Source: Allodiplogaster sudhausi (taxonomy: Eukaryota; Nematoda; Chromadorea; Rhabditida; Diplogasteridae). Taken from it: a stretch of 64,000 nt of DNA. The notes below the pieces were generated by a model. The model was not told the DNA's origin and did not search any database. It was given only the letters and a program-made list of their open reading frames with translations. Position numbers and translations under genes: made by a program. The DNA lies in contig CALZFC010000279.1 in the NCBI GenBank assembly GCA_945643635.1, positions 825,001 through 889,000 of the forward strand. The letters run 5' to 3'. This document shows positions 1 through 12,604 of this stretch, in pieces (position 1 is the stretch's first letter; each line of letters starts with the position of its first letter).

Positions 1-68
1 CTGGAACTAAGACTCAATTTTTTGCTTACTTTCGGGACTAATTTTCTTATCTCATCCTTTCCCACTCC

Positions 69-2376
69 TTATCTCGTGTCTCCCTGACCAGTCCTGACAA
101 ACTCGACAACGCCAGTCTTCTCGTCCCTGACCAGCGCTCCTCCGGCTGCATCGGCTCCCTTAGGCACCGCCTCTCCCAGGCGGACTCGCCTAAACTCCGG
201 CATCCCATCGGGTCCCATCTGAAGCACGACACGGGTATCGTGGTCTGTTGAATATCTTTATATTCTTCACCAAATATTAATTAAGATAGAGTATCTAATT
301 TAACATATTGGTCAATTATTTGCTTGCCTCGAGGACGCCAGTGACGGGACCGTCATCTCCGCCTTTTGCCGCCAGAACCGGCTGCTGCTCCAGAACTCCG
401 TTCGCATCCACCTTAAAAAGATTCAACTTCAATTACCAGATTTTGCTGTGTGAATTCATGTCTCCAGTGTTTCAATTGAATCTCACCATCATACCGTAAA
501 TCACATAGCTACAGTACTCTCCCTTACGACAGTATCCACTTTCATACCTTGGGACCATCATCGGCAACGAAGGTGGCCTGCCCCTTCGGTCCCCTGATCA
601 GGCGGCCCTTCAGCGACTTGATCGACGTAATCGGCACCTTTTCACCATTCTCGTCCTGTTAAGTGACGTATTTGTATTTATTGACTACGGTAATGCTGGG
701 TTGCAGGCCTACAGTAATCCCATCTTTGGCGGTGGTTGGCAGGAAGACGGGCCGGTTGTTTTCGCCGAGAATGAGAACGCCTTCGATAGGCGCCTCTGGA
801 GGGAGAGCCGTCGGAGTTGCCAGATAAATTGGATTTATTGTTAGGTTGTTTAAAATTTTTATTTAAAATATTGATTTTCATAAATATAAATATAATTATA
901 AAATGATCATTTTGAAACCTTGCCATCCTTTTCCCGATTGTTGACCGGGACGTTGATGGCGCTGCCGGCGGGCCCCTTCACTAGCACGGCCTAAGAAAGA
1001 CATTGACAGTGAAAGAGGGAGAGAGGAAGAGTGAGAATAGAAGACATTTATTCGAAGATAGCAAAGAATGGTTATGTGGAAGAAGAAATTGCGGAAGTAG
1101 TCTTCTGATGGAGAGACCTGCGGCACGACTGCCTGGTTAGGGAGACGACGCTTGGGGGGCGGCTGGTAGTGCGCCGCTGGGATCTCGGGCACCAGGCTGC
1201 AAAAGCAATTCTCATTGCTTTTCAATGAGCCAAATCCAGCTCCAATGCATGAAAGCTCTGGCTGCGCCACGCAGAACTCACTATCGATCGCTGAGGTCGT
1301 CATCCTCATCGTCATCTTCATTCTTCTTGTTCATGGACGATTTCTTAGTAGTCGATTTACCCTTCTTTGTCTTAGACTTAGACTTCTTCTTTGTCTTCTT
1401 CTTCTTTTTCTTCGCAATGGTCACCAACTGCAAGAGGACGAAGAAAAGTATAATGTATAAGAGGAGCTTGAATATCTTTATTAACCGTCTCGTATCAGCT
1501 TTTTTTATTTTATTTTATTAGAACTTGCGACATCCTACGCGATCTTGAACAGTTTCGCCTTACATAATTTGGGTTTCTTTTGATTCTCTAACTCATATCG
1601 CTCGTGACCTCAATTGCGAAAGAAATTCTTCTAAATCAGCCGGCTGGCTGTCAAGAAATACGATAGATTCAATCTCTTTGCGGGAACATTCTTTTAAACA
1701 TTTTCCAGATATATATTTCTTCGAGCAATTTTATGACTCTGACGCTTTAATTTTGGTCCAAAAAACTCATTTTCATCGCATACAGTGATGATCGGCGGGT
1801 TGGCCGGGTCGTAGTCTGGCATGAGAGTCCTGAGATTGAAGGGCGCCTCTTTCAGTTCTTGCACTTTCACTGAATTGTTTTATTAAATTTATATTTGATT
1901 AATTTTTATTATTTCATTTGCTATGTCGTTTCTTCAAAGATAGAAAGAAAATCAGCAGTCAACATTTGTAATTAACTGACGAACGGGGCAGTTGAGATCG
2001 GCTGAAGCCTGCGCCACCGAGACTTGGCTAAGCAACGAATCGACTGGCACTACTAAATAAGTTCTCGTAATTGTTTGCATAAAAACATGTTCCAAAGCAT
2101 TCTGCTCAAATGTAATTTTTCTGTAATAACGATAATTACGGTTTTATCTTCAAATTAATAATTCTATTCAAATGGAAATCACCGGGCTTGCCCTTCTTCT
2201 TCGATGGAGCGGCGGCGCCGGCTAAATATATGTGAAATTATTAAGTTATATTTTTCCAGAAAATATACATTTTCTTAAGTAGCGAAAATTACCCGGGTCA
2301 CAAGAAAAATTTGCTGCTGACTTTGCTTCTCCCTCTGCGTAGATTCTTGCTTTGACTTCTCCTCCTTAGGCGGCAT
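69..2376 (-). CDS. Unrecognised multi-exon low-complexity protein
   Basis: I do not recognise this gene. A plausible start is the ATG at 2376, where a first exon (2376-2293, 28 codons, beginning MPPKEEKSKQE) is very Lys/Glu/Gln-rich and ends at a GTAATT donor. Further coding-like blocks on the same strand include one near 1800-1860 (PDYDPANPPII) and a block near 1430-1280 with a Lys run (KKKKKKTKKKSKSK) followed by an acidic run (EDDDEDDD) ending at GTGAGT. Others near 990-900, 830-720, 660-550 and 410-320 contain short related phrases such as VLVKGPAG, GRLIRGPKG and GENNRPVFLP. The last exon reads to a TAA at 71-69 (QMGPDGMPEFRRVRLGEAVP). The repeated hydrophobic-Gly-Pro phrases suggest a diverged internal repeat. 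Exon joins in the middle are not resolved and no function is assigned. It could also be two genes. Confidence 0.4.
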
Positions 2377-3461
2377 TTCTTGTCTATTGAGGTAAATAGA
2401 GAGAGGAAGGGGAGAACGAGAAGACGTGAAGAGCCGACCGTCCGAGACAAGGCGAAGTTCTGGATAATGTTTGATAAGTAAAGGAAATAAGGAATTTTTT
2501 ACATTTCAAGTGACAATGCACTTCAAAGTCCGGGTTCTTACGAAATTTATCGAGCTTGCACTATTTGGGACGAGTTCCCTCGTCATAATTATTCTTGCAC
2601 TTTCTGTTCAATACAAAATTGTCGATCATTACACAGCTTTTTAAGCAAAGTTCGACTTGGTATTCTGATGAACTACTCATCCCTAATGATCCTTGCATCC
2701 AATTGCCTCCCTAAAAAAACAATTTCATCAATCCAAATGCAAGGAGTGAAAATTGCATAATTCGTATGAGATCAATAGAAAAATAATTTCGATTTATTAA
2801 TCTCTGCTATTCACAACACCTTGGACAAGAACAGCCTTTATCAGGAAAAGTGCGAGACACGGAAAAGAAATGGCGGAACAAGAGGTATTTAAAAAGAAGG
2901 GAGAATACGCCAGAGAGCAGCCGATTGCGGAGCTTGAGATGAAGGAGAATGAGAACGAAGGAGTGAGGGAAGAGACGCAGACTGCTCCATTCTATTCGTC
3001 GCAATTTTTTGATTACATCTACTTTATCTACACTTATGTAAACGCTTATTGGCTAATTAGATTTTTACAGCCTTTCGGACAATACAAACGACGAACGAAT
3101 GTGATAGATAAACCTGAGATAAAGACAGATAAATCATGTTTTCATCCTGGGATGATATGGAAAGCACGAGAGTATAGGTACATATCACATTCCACGTTAA
3201 AACAAAAATCAAAATTCCTACATCTAACAACGATCAGCTAGAATTGAGCCAATTGGAATTAAATTCCTACTACGAAACAAGCTACATATGAAACACTCAT
3301 GTATGTCAAGACTGCATTGTGATTATGTTCGAATATTATTGAAAAGAAAAACATGATCCCTGAGTGTAAACAGAATAATAATACTAACAAACAACAATAA
3401 ATAATATTAGGAAGCAAAGAGATTAAAATATTAAAGATCAGCTTAACTACATACTTCCTTG
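2377..3461. other. Intergenic, AT-rich
   Basis: This is the spacer between the start of the gene at 69-2376 and the stop of nuclear receptor 1. It has an open frame on + at 2870-3241, but the frame has no recognisable domain and AT-rich composition. I see no RNA gene or repeat. It probably holds the promoter of the left gene and the 3' UTR of the receptor. Confidence 0.4.
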
Positions 3462-6400
3462 CTACGCCGATGCACCCGGAGTGTGCACTTCGTAAGGCAA
3501 GCCACGCATGTCGATGACATTGAAGAGAGCGAGAGCTTGGATGGCCGCGTCTTCTTCGTAGGCCATTCGCTGCAATCTTGCCTTTATAAATGGCAGAATA
3601 ATAGTGCGTATAAGGTTATTGTATTAAGGAAAACAATTAGATAAATTCGTCAGGAAGCTAAATGCATACGTATCTAAGACTGTTCATGATACACATGCAT
3701 TGAATGTATTGTTTAGTTAGCTAATCCGCAAACTGTGAACGGCGGCAGAAGCAGCAGAATCTTGGCGACGCGCATGGCGACTTTCGGCTCCGACAACTCG
3801 GGGCGGCGCTGGCGAATGTGCGCGTATAAGGCGTCCACGTAACGCGTCCTGATGAAGACATTTAAAAGATATTTAATCCAACACGATTTAGGGTTGTTTG
3901 TAAAGAATGTAACTCCTAATAAGTACCTTGTCTGCTCGACGTGTAGCTTTCCTGCTGGTGACAACTTTGGTGTGCTCGTGAACAACGCGAGTGCCTGTAA
4001 TGTAAAAGAGAATATTCACCTTGTCTTCACAAAAATGTGGCAAGAAATGTGAACATTTTAGGCAAAAAAATTATAATAAGGTGAATACAAACAGCCGGCG
4101 ACATAAAAAAAAATAGGACAGCTGAAATGCAACACAAAAAAGAATAAATAATGTTGCCTATTTGATCTCACCCTGACAACGGCCATCTCTCCGTCGTCCA
4201 TCATGAGCTCTCTCATAGAAACGAATGCTTCATCGGAAGCAATCACAGAATTCCGCTGGAAGTACTGGTTGATCCTGCAAGGTCACACTCTATTATAAAA
4301 AAAATTCTCGAGTTTACCCTTAACCCTATTTGGCCGCCACCCCAATTCCTTTCGTCAGCCTTTCAGAATTGAGCTACAGATGTAAAAAAAAATTGAGCCC
4401 CATGTGGAACAAAAGAGGAAGTAGAGTAAATTGTTCGACGCACGCCGGCGAGATGCTCGACTGAAGCTCAGGATCGTTCGGGTAGTACGTGCCATCCACG
4501 AAAAGCATGACGTTATCACCGTGGCGGGCAAACCTGCTGAATTACAGAAATGAACTAACGTTCGATCAATAAAAAATGTTACACAGCAAGATTTCGGATA
4601 GCCAAATGTGTCACATTAAATATCTCACTAGAAAACGAGTTTTAGCAGAGACCGTGTGGGCGGTAATGCATATAGGTGTTCTATTGGTTCAGGATTGGCC
4701 ATAGGGGGTACCTGGATCAAATGCACACAAGATCTCAGGATCAATGATTTGCTGTAAAAGGCTAACGCATTGCAAAAATGAAGCACCATAGCGACGACCG
4801 TGATGCGCGCTCGCAGAAGAACTTCGCGATCAGATACAGCCAGCGCCTTCAAGAGGAAGAGATGGAAGTGATAAAGAAGAAGATAGAGGGAATGAAGAGA
4901 GAAAGAGGGAGAGAGAGATATAAAAGAAAGATGAAGATAGAGGAACAGGAAGGAAGCAACGAAATCGAACATAGAAGTCACTGAGCAGGCTGGCCCAGTC
5001 GACGCAGAGCACAAAGGAACGCGTCCACATGAAAGGCACGTCGGAAGGTTCGATCAAGCGGAGGCCCTCCCAACAAATCTGAGCAAGGCTGACGAGTTCA
5101 GTGAAGTATTCAGCAAGTCATTTTCTCTCTTCCCTTTTGTCTTAATAGAATAAAAGGAAAAAAATATAATAATACAAATAGAATGCGAAAAAGTGAATAA
5201 AAAGGAAATAAAAATGCTTCCAGTCTCGCAACTTCTATTTTCACCAGGTCTCTCACTCTCTCATTCTCTTTTTCTCTAACCGGCGTCCTCACAACGGCGA
5301 TGCCTGGATCCTTGCAGACGGCGGACATCGGGACGTCAGTGCGGAAGAGTCTTCCACCGTCCAAGCCGTAGCAGCCAGTGCCCGTCGAGCCCAGCTGCTC
5401 CACCCAATGCTCCTGGAGGGAATTTATGTTCATTCGTGTTGCTTATTTCGCGAGTCGAAATTGATTTAATAATATCTGCATAATTATGTATGTTATGCAA
5501 TATCTTGCCGCCCAAGAAAAAATTTTTTTTTACCTGGTCGACAAGATATTGCACGATGGCGGCATGAGCGAAGAGCCGTTGCTGAAGTAGACTCGGCAAT
5601 CTCTTCGGCAGGCATACTGAAATATCTTCATCGATACTCCAAAAAAGGGGTAACACCGTGGCTGGTAAATACAGCCTATTGTCGATAATAAAGATATGGG
5701 TATAAATTGAACAAGCACAGCACACAAGGAATGATAGGGCGAATACCGTTACGCGATTTGATGTTGACAATCATCTCGACCAGGCTTTCCCCCTTTGCTA
5801 GCACCCTAGAATCGACGGGTTCAGATGAGTACTCGGCAAGAGGCGGCAACTCGTCACTGTCCTCGGGAGATCTCTCAATCGTCTGCCGCTTCATCAACTC
5901 TCGTGCAGATACAACAGTGTGAGTTGTGGCTGGAGCGAGTCTCTCTCGGTCGCCCTCCACCACTGAATGGACTTCTTATTCGTCTCTAATGTCTAAGGTC
6001 ATTTCGCGTGCGAGACTGTACTCTGTTTATGTTTCCTCGCTTTTTATGACTGATGGTGAGATAAACAGAACGGAGTAACGTGTGCCTATCAGTAATGTGT
6101 AGCATGCTCAACAAACTACACATTAACATTCATTTGTAGCATAAGAAATGCTCAACCAGAAACGTCAGAGGAAAAAAATAAAAATAAAAACACTTACACA
6201 TGGCGTCCATGCCTTCGGCGTAACATCGCGAGAGACGGCAGCCGCGGCACGCTCGGCGAGTGCCTTAACAAAGTTAACGGAATTATCGGGCCCTAATCCC
6301 GGTGAGATTAAGAGTTGAAAGATGAACTCGCCATGTGCCACACTGCAGTTGCCGTCTCGCAGGCATTTGTAGTGCTTGTTGCCCCATATGCTGAAAGTAA

Positions 6401-6783
6401 ACACTCGTTTTCTTTCTTCTCAATTACAGATCATTACATGACTCTGACTCATTGTCTGATACAGAAGAAGGGAAAAACGACTGACTAACCATCGTCTGAA
6501 GAAGCTGCGGCATCCATTGCATGATATGGTTCCATAGTGAGGTCTGGCTCCGCCCGCGCCGCACACTCGGCAGTTGCCAACTAAAAAGTATACAATAATT
6601 TGTCATTCAAGTTTACAAATAATTTCTCGCCGCACATTTGGTTGTACACCTCCAATTTTGCACTTTAAATGGTACTATAATATTGTCCGAATCAGCAAAC
6701 TGACAGAATTGCTGCCCAGTCGTGCTGCTTTCTTCGGTCTTCGAAGTGCTTGCTATAGCGGCTTCTCGATTACCTCGGCCCAT
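3462..6783 (-). CDS. Nuclear hormone receptor 1 (nematode-type, CNGC P-box)
   Basis: Ligand-regulated or orphan transcription factor that acts in the nucleus. A likely first exon starts at ATG 6783 ([12 protein letters not shown], Ser/Thr-rich) and joins, phase-consistent through a GTCAGT donor, to 6580-6490, which encodes the first zinc finger: CRVCGAGG...[11 protein letters not shown] with C-x2-C-x13-C-x2-C spacing. The second finger is split: [11 protein letters not shown] near 6390-6340 and [15 protein letters not shown] near 6250-6190. A linker follows (5960-5760), then ligand-binding-domain exons: 5640-5550 ([17 protein letters not shown]), 5410-5285, 5110-4985 ([18 protein letters not shown]), about 4850-4770 ([20 protein letters not shown]), 4530-4440 ([16 protein letters not shown]), 4275-4175, 4010-3925 and 3850-3725 ([20 protein letters not shown]). 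The last exon ends at the TAG 3464-3462. The CNGC P-box is typical of nematode supplementary receptors. The join inside finger 2 is odd (see findings). Confidence 0.85.
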
Positions 6784-8177
6784 TTCAGCTTGGACCTGAA
6801 AAAGATTCTTATATGGCTCAGTTGTGGGGTGAAAAGGTCATCGCGATCGAGCGTGGATGTGTGCAATAGAGGGCCGGACCGGGAGGAGGGAGGGGGAAGG
6901 GAGGAAAGCAAAGAACACTCCTATAATGGTCTCTCGCGCGAGTTTCTACATGGAGAGACTGAAAGAACCAGACAGTTCTCTCTCTCTCGGCCAGACGGCT
7001 GAAAAATCACTGAACTTCTGGCCAACTTTTGTCCCAGCTCCGCCCATTTCAGCCAAAAGAGCATTCTTGATGCCAAAGTTATCTTTATACCTACGTATGT
7101 AAAATAATAATCTTCGCGACTGCAATTACTGAAGAACGACTGCACGAACATTGGCTTCCATAAACTTGCACGGATATTTGCACCCATTTGATGACATAAA
7201 ACCTACATCATACTGAAAAGTAACAGAAATGTAATTTGTAAAAAAACGAGGAATTACTTGCATACATACGTCATTTTTTATCAAATATATATATTTAGCT
7301 ACAAAGCCAAACGAACGGTGAAAAGATTACTTGAAGTTTTCATTGGCAGACAGATGTGCACTATTATGGAATGCCAACTGAGAAGCGGAATTAGTGCTCA
7401 GTTAGCTGAAACTTGAAAAGAAGAAGTGATAATTGGACTTAGAATGGTCTGTAAATTAAATGGTTTCTTGGTATGCTCAAGAGATAAATGGTCGGAAATC
7501 AAGGAGAACTTGAATTGCTGTTAGAAATGAAAGGCATGAGTATTGAAGCGCAGAAGAGACCAGCCATCTCTCTTCTTCTCTTTCCGCCATCTTTCCTCCT
7601 CTCGTTTGTCTTTCACCTCCCAACACTCTCTTGCTCTCTCTTCGTTGCTGCCTAGTCTAGATGTTGTCCTCGTGATGCTCCGCATTTCTTCCTCTTAGCT
7701 GCATCTTCTCGTCGTCTGGCCCTCTCCACTTTTCATGCTTCTTTCATCTGCTCGCTTACTTCTCATGGGCAGACGCGTTTTTGTTGGCCCCGCTTTCACT
7801 TTCTTCCATTCTCTCTCTCTCTATGCCTTTCGTTACTTAATTTTTCTCTCTCTCTCTCCCGAATACTCTCGTTTCCCTATGGCTTCTCGCTTTCTCATTT
7901 TCTCTTTCCTGAACCCCCTCGTCGCCCTATGCCACCAGTTCACATATTGCACAACATTGTGTCTGTTTCTTTGGTGTAGAATGGGTGCGAGAGAGAGTGG
8001 TGTTGGGTCTTTGTGTTTCTACACACAAATCATAAAATGCAACTGAAAACAACATACAATTTTAGAAAGGCGAATTTTCTCAGAAAATGCCATGTATTAG
8101 TGTATTAGTAAGCATGTAATCTTGTCGCATTTGAGAAGAAGCAAGAAATCAGAATGGCAATATGAATAAGCAATACA
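6784..8177. other. Intergenic, pyrimidine-rich stretch
   Basis: There is no supportable gene. From about 7555 to 7990 the + strand is strongly pyrimidine-rich (CT runs with TCTCTCTCTC), which gives long but compositionally biased open frames. The 6784-7100 part lies immediately upstream of nuclear receptor 1 and may be its promoter. Confidence 0.4.
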
Positions 8178-8350
8178 TTGAATCCTTTCACACAAAAAAA
8201 ATTGTTTGTAACAACATTGTTTGGTGCTCGATTGTTTGATAAATTGTTTGAAACAACAGTTGTTTCAAAAAAATTGTTTGGCATATCAAACAATTTGTTT
8301 TACAGATTTGCACGCTATCCAGTCCGAGGCAATTGTTTGGATTGTTTTAC
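8178..8350. repeat. ATTGTTTG / CAAACAAT palindromic repeat block
   Basis: At least seven copies of ATTGTTTG or its complement occur within about 170 bp. They include an inverted pair with a 6-nt spacer (ATTGTTTG-GCATAT-CAAACAAT near 8274-8295) and an AACAACAGTTGTTTCAAA foldback. The same motif recurs at 13379-13470 and 18388-18425, on both sides of the LINE. This looks like a dispersed foldback-type repeat. No transposase or clear terminal repeats are visible. Confidence 0.6.
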
Positions 8351-9328
8351 ATTTTTACGGTATTTAGCGGGATGATCGTAAACAACTAATTAGCGGACGG
8401 AGAAAAGAATGTTTCAAACTTTTACTGCGAGATCTAATTAAAAGCTTGTTTTTGTTGTTGTTCGTGTTTGTTTTAGGTTTTTTTTATTTGATAATCATAT
8501 TACAGCAGCGAAGAATACGAGTGCTGCAACGTGTCGACCGCAACGTGCTTTGCTGAGGACTTGGTAGGAGCGGGACGAAGTTGTCAAATGAGGTAGGCAA
8601 TCCGTTTTTGTTTTTCTTTTGAGAACAAGTAGGATTTATTCTTCTTTTTTTTTACAATTAGCCTTGCTTGACCTATTTTGTTGCTGCTATCTTTGGTTTG
8701 AACCGTTTTGAAAAGGTGTTTTTTTTCTAAAATCAAAAACATTAAACATGGAAAGCCGAATCGTACGGAGGCTATTAAGGTGCTGCGATTTGTCAGTCTT
8801 AGAATCTTTCTTATAATTGCACTCGAATGTTGCTGTCAAATGTTTGTGAATTTTTGGGAATCGGCACTTCGTAAGCTTGAGTTAGGACAACAATTCTTCA
8901 ACTTGAGTTATGAAATGGGGGGGGGCATAAGTGAAATATAATTTTTTGATGCTTCAGAATCTCTTTCCAATTCTTGACTGTGACTGTTGCCTTGTTCAGC
9001 TTGATCAACTCGAGTTGAATTAAATCAAGCAGCGAGGCGTGACTGAGACGTGCAAGCGGCAGGCGGAAGACTACCAATGAATGGCGGTTGAGATTGATGA
9101 GGAGGTCAGCCAGTTCAGCCAGGGTCGAGCAAAAAGGAGAAGAATAAGTAGAAGAAGAACAGAATTGAAATGATAAAGAAGGCCATGTTGCAGCTGACAT
9201 GAGCTGAAATTGGCTCAAGTTGCCAATTATATAATGTTCTCGGAACGTCTGTGTCCTTTTTTCTTCATATTATCGAGGAATAAATTAAAAAGGTAGCGTC
9301 GAAAGAAAGATTTTCGATGCTTGTTTAG

Positions 9329-10425
9329 ATTGCACGAGCACAAGAGCGAATGGCTGTGGTTAAAGAGTAGTTGGCCGAAGCGAGACAAGTGGAAAGGGGA
9401 CCCCCCTTTCCACTTCTTTCTCTTTTTGACACTTATTCTGTGAGCTTTTTAGAAAGATAGAAAGAAAGATCGAAATTATTACTTTGATAACCGAGACAGT
9501 TTATGAATTCCGTAATAGCTTATTGTTTATGGTATTTCTTTTAAATATATATTTGAAGCAAGTCTTTGTGAGACGTGGATGAAGTATTCTTGCTCTTCTT
9601 GAGGTTCGTCGTAATCGGCAAGAGTACGATCTGCTGGCGAGAATGATTGAGAACGTGCCAAGTAAAGCGGCGACTAAGAAGTTGGTAGAAAGGTTTTTTT
9701 ATTTTTATCGCCAAAACCTAGTTTCAAATTTTTTTCCATTTTAATGAAGAAAGACAAAGAGAACGTCAATGTTTGATAATAAACAATGGATACCGAAATA
9801 CCAGGGATACTGGGATTTCATTTCGTATGGCTGTTCTTTAGGTTATTTCGTAATTAAAAAAGTGCACTTGTTGCAGGAATCTAGAAGACTTGGACGAAGA
9901 AGTCAACGCGCAGCAAGAGAGGCAGAAGGTGTTGGAAGCAAAGGTATGAGAAAAAACCGGGCCCTTTAATTCTCTCCAACTACAGTATATAATCAGTAGC
10001 GCGAAAACAAAAGAGGTTACGGTATCGCGCATGTAATTGAGTTCGCTTCCTACTGCAGTAATAGGGATAACGAGTTGCTAAGAAATTATTTGTGTAATGA
10101 AATTCCTTCCTATTTTTATTTTTATCATTCAGTAGATAAAATAAGAAGATATAATTTAGCTGGCAGAGCGGCGCAATCATCTGCACGCGTTCAACATTAT
10201 TCTCGTCAACTTTCAAAAGTTTTTGGCAGGTACCTTTTACTTTCTGTCTTTGAGTATTTCTCATTCCTTATTTCCTTTTAAGAATTTTAAGAAAAAAAAT
10301 TGACATGTTTGTTGAGTCGGTTTTGCAAATGATATTCATAATATCATCATTCATGCGTATTATAATCTTGCTGTTTAGACGAGGAACGAATGGATTCGGA
10401 GGAACTTGCAGGGGGGAGAGAGTGA
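9329..10425 (+). CDS. THOC7-like THO-complex subunit, 3' portion, with in-frame TAG
   Basis: THOC7 is a coiled-coil subunit of the THO/TREX complex, which couples transcription to mRNA export in the nucleus. Four exons join with consistent phase: 9329-9388 (IARAQERMAVVKE, a TAG at 9368-9370, then LAEARQ), 9604-9680 (VRRNRQEYDLLARMIENVPS), 9877-9943 (NLEDLDEEVNAQQERQ), 10160-10229 (LAERRNHLHAFNIILVNFQ), and a short acidic tail from 10379 to the TGA at 10423-10425. The block NRQEYD-x-LA is the best conserved part of the THOC7 family. The N-terminal part should lie upstream (8.4-9.3 kb), but I could not place its exons. The in-frame TAG falls where the family usually has a Gln, so the gene may be a pseudogene, may carry a CAG-to-TAG change, or may be spliced differently. 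The intron after 9388 begins with a strong hairpin. Confidence 0.6.
9389..9413 (+). other. 11-bp hairpin starting at the putative 5' splice site
   Basis: GTGGAAAGGGG-ACC-CCCCTTTCCAC is a perfect 11-bp inverted repeat with a 3-nt loop. Its first two bases are the GT of the putative donor that follows CAA at 9386-9388 of the THOC7-like exon, so in RNA the donor would lie at the base of the stem. Confidence 0.7.
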
Positions 10426-10639
10426 AGAAGCAAAGAAGGTTAGGAGGAGATACACTGTATACTTCCAGTCATTTCTTCTTCTTTTATCCACTTATTTGTT
10501 ACTGTATTTTGTTTTAATTGCAATAGTTCACTGTGAAGATTCCAGCATGTTGATTAGCCCTCTTGTAATTTTATTTTTTTTTATTTTTATCATTTCCAAA
10601 CTGACAAGAGAAATGGAGAAAATGAGCTTCTAGATGGAA

Positions 10640-12540
10640 GTGGCGGCAAGCAGGAGGGACGCATGCACGTGAACCAGTCGCACGCCGCAGCACTCATTGG
10701 AGGAATCGGATCGAAGGATACGGTGCTACGCGAGTCCACCAGGGCCAACATCAAGGTTGGCGCGAGATTTAGAAGATGGGATTGATAGGGGCTAGGCAGA
10801 AAGGGAACGAGGAAGTGGGTAGGAATGCAGGAGTATTAGAAAGGGAGAGAGAGAAATACCCTGTTTTTCAACTCAAGGAAAGATTTCATATGAGTGGTTC
10901 TATAATTAAATGTTTTGTAAAAGTTGAAATTCCTCGAATAGCAACGAAAATGTTATTATTTCTGATAATATTCTAAAAATAATAAATAAGATTATAGTAT
11001 ATCGTTATAGTAACTATGATTACAGAAGCTCTCTGGTGATGGCTACTCGGATAGCATCAAGCGTCTTCGCACTTCGGTATGCCGCTTCCCTCCCTCCGTT
11101 CACTCCAAGGTTTCATCTAGTTTGACTAGTATTTTTATTGGGATGATTGGCTAGTTGTTGAAAATAGAGGGGAATGGCCATATCTTTCCTATAGCCTTTG
11201 AGCTCTCTACTTGGTCTTTAAGTAATAATTTTTTTATTCATTAGATAATAACAATTCACATGTTCTTTCCCTATTTATCGTATCCTTGTACTTACGGCTT
11301 GGGTCTTCTGGGTTACTATATTTACTGTGATTTTGAAAACTGCATTTTCATAGCTATTGAAGCGAATGTGCATTCTTTATGTTTTACCCGCTAGTATATT
11401 AATGTTAAAATAATGATAACTCGTTGTCAGACCGTGTGGCGCCTGGTCGAGCAGTGGAAGATCATCCGAGAGCGAGAGAAAGCAGAGAAGGGCGAATCGA
11501 CCAAGCATGGGCAGACGACAAGGGATATCTGCCATCCAGGATCAGGAGGAACGATTAGAAGAGAGTATGTTTATTACTGTAGGGTTTTTACCGTAAGGTC
11601 CTTATTGTCATTACCGTACATAATATTTATAAACAATCACATAGTAGTATGCACATTGTTTTAATCAGGACGAACCATTAGAAAGTCTTATTTTGTTTTG
11701 TTCGTTCATCATATTAGTCCTCCTTGACTATATTCAAGCCGTAATAGTTGACAGTCGGCAAAAACCATTCAGCCCTCGTTTTTGTGCTGCTTGGTCATTC
11801 TATCTTGTTCTGTACTTAAGATTGGTGTTCGTTAGACGGGTTCACTTTGTTATTTACTCTTGTGGAAAAATAAAATTGTTTCCTATTATTGTGAAAAGTG
11901 TTTTTTCTATGAATGCATTAAAGGAGGTCCGAGGGGAAAAAATAGTGTATTGTTTTTTTTGCATTATTTGGTCAGGTTGAGCTAGAAAATTCGATTGCAA
12001 GTGTCCCGAAGTCACAAAAACCCCTATGCCCTGAGGAAATTAACAGGATTCTCTAATTTGAATTCGGGTATATTTTATTTTCCCGCCTTTTTAAAAAAAT
12101 TTTGACAGCGCCACACCATAGCCGATGGGGCCAGTCGAATCCTGTACTCAAAAGTTATATATATTTGGCGCGTAACCTATATTGGCCGGCTTTTGCTTAA
12201 CCCATACCCACACCTGCCAGTTGTTCAAGCCACTATTTTCTGTGGAGAGAGGCAAGGGGCAATAGCACCATTTCTGTGGATTCTTCACACCGTACTTTTT
12301 ACCAATCTGTCAGGGACTTCGTGGTAGGAGTTTTTCCCTTATGGCCTCCTTTAAAAACGTTACTTCGAGGACGCTTGCAAAGAATTTGTAATGAATGATC
12401 GATCGATAGCACTGAAGAGACATCATGCACATCGATAGCACTGAAGAGACATCATGCACCGGCAGCTCTCTCTATCCCTATCTTTCTCTCTCTCTCTCTC
12501 TCTTCCTCTGTCTGTCTATCTTTCTGTCTGTGTCTGTCTG

Positions 12541-12604
<64 letters not shown>

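Noticed and set aside
2870..3241. 123-codon + strand frame between the first two genes
   Set aside because: No domain, composition like the AT-rich spacer, and no second exon candidate.
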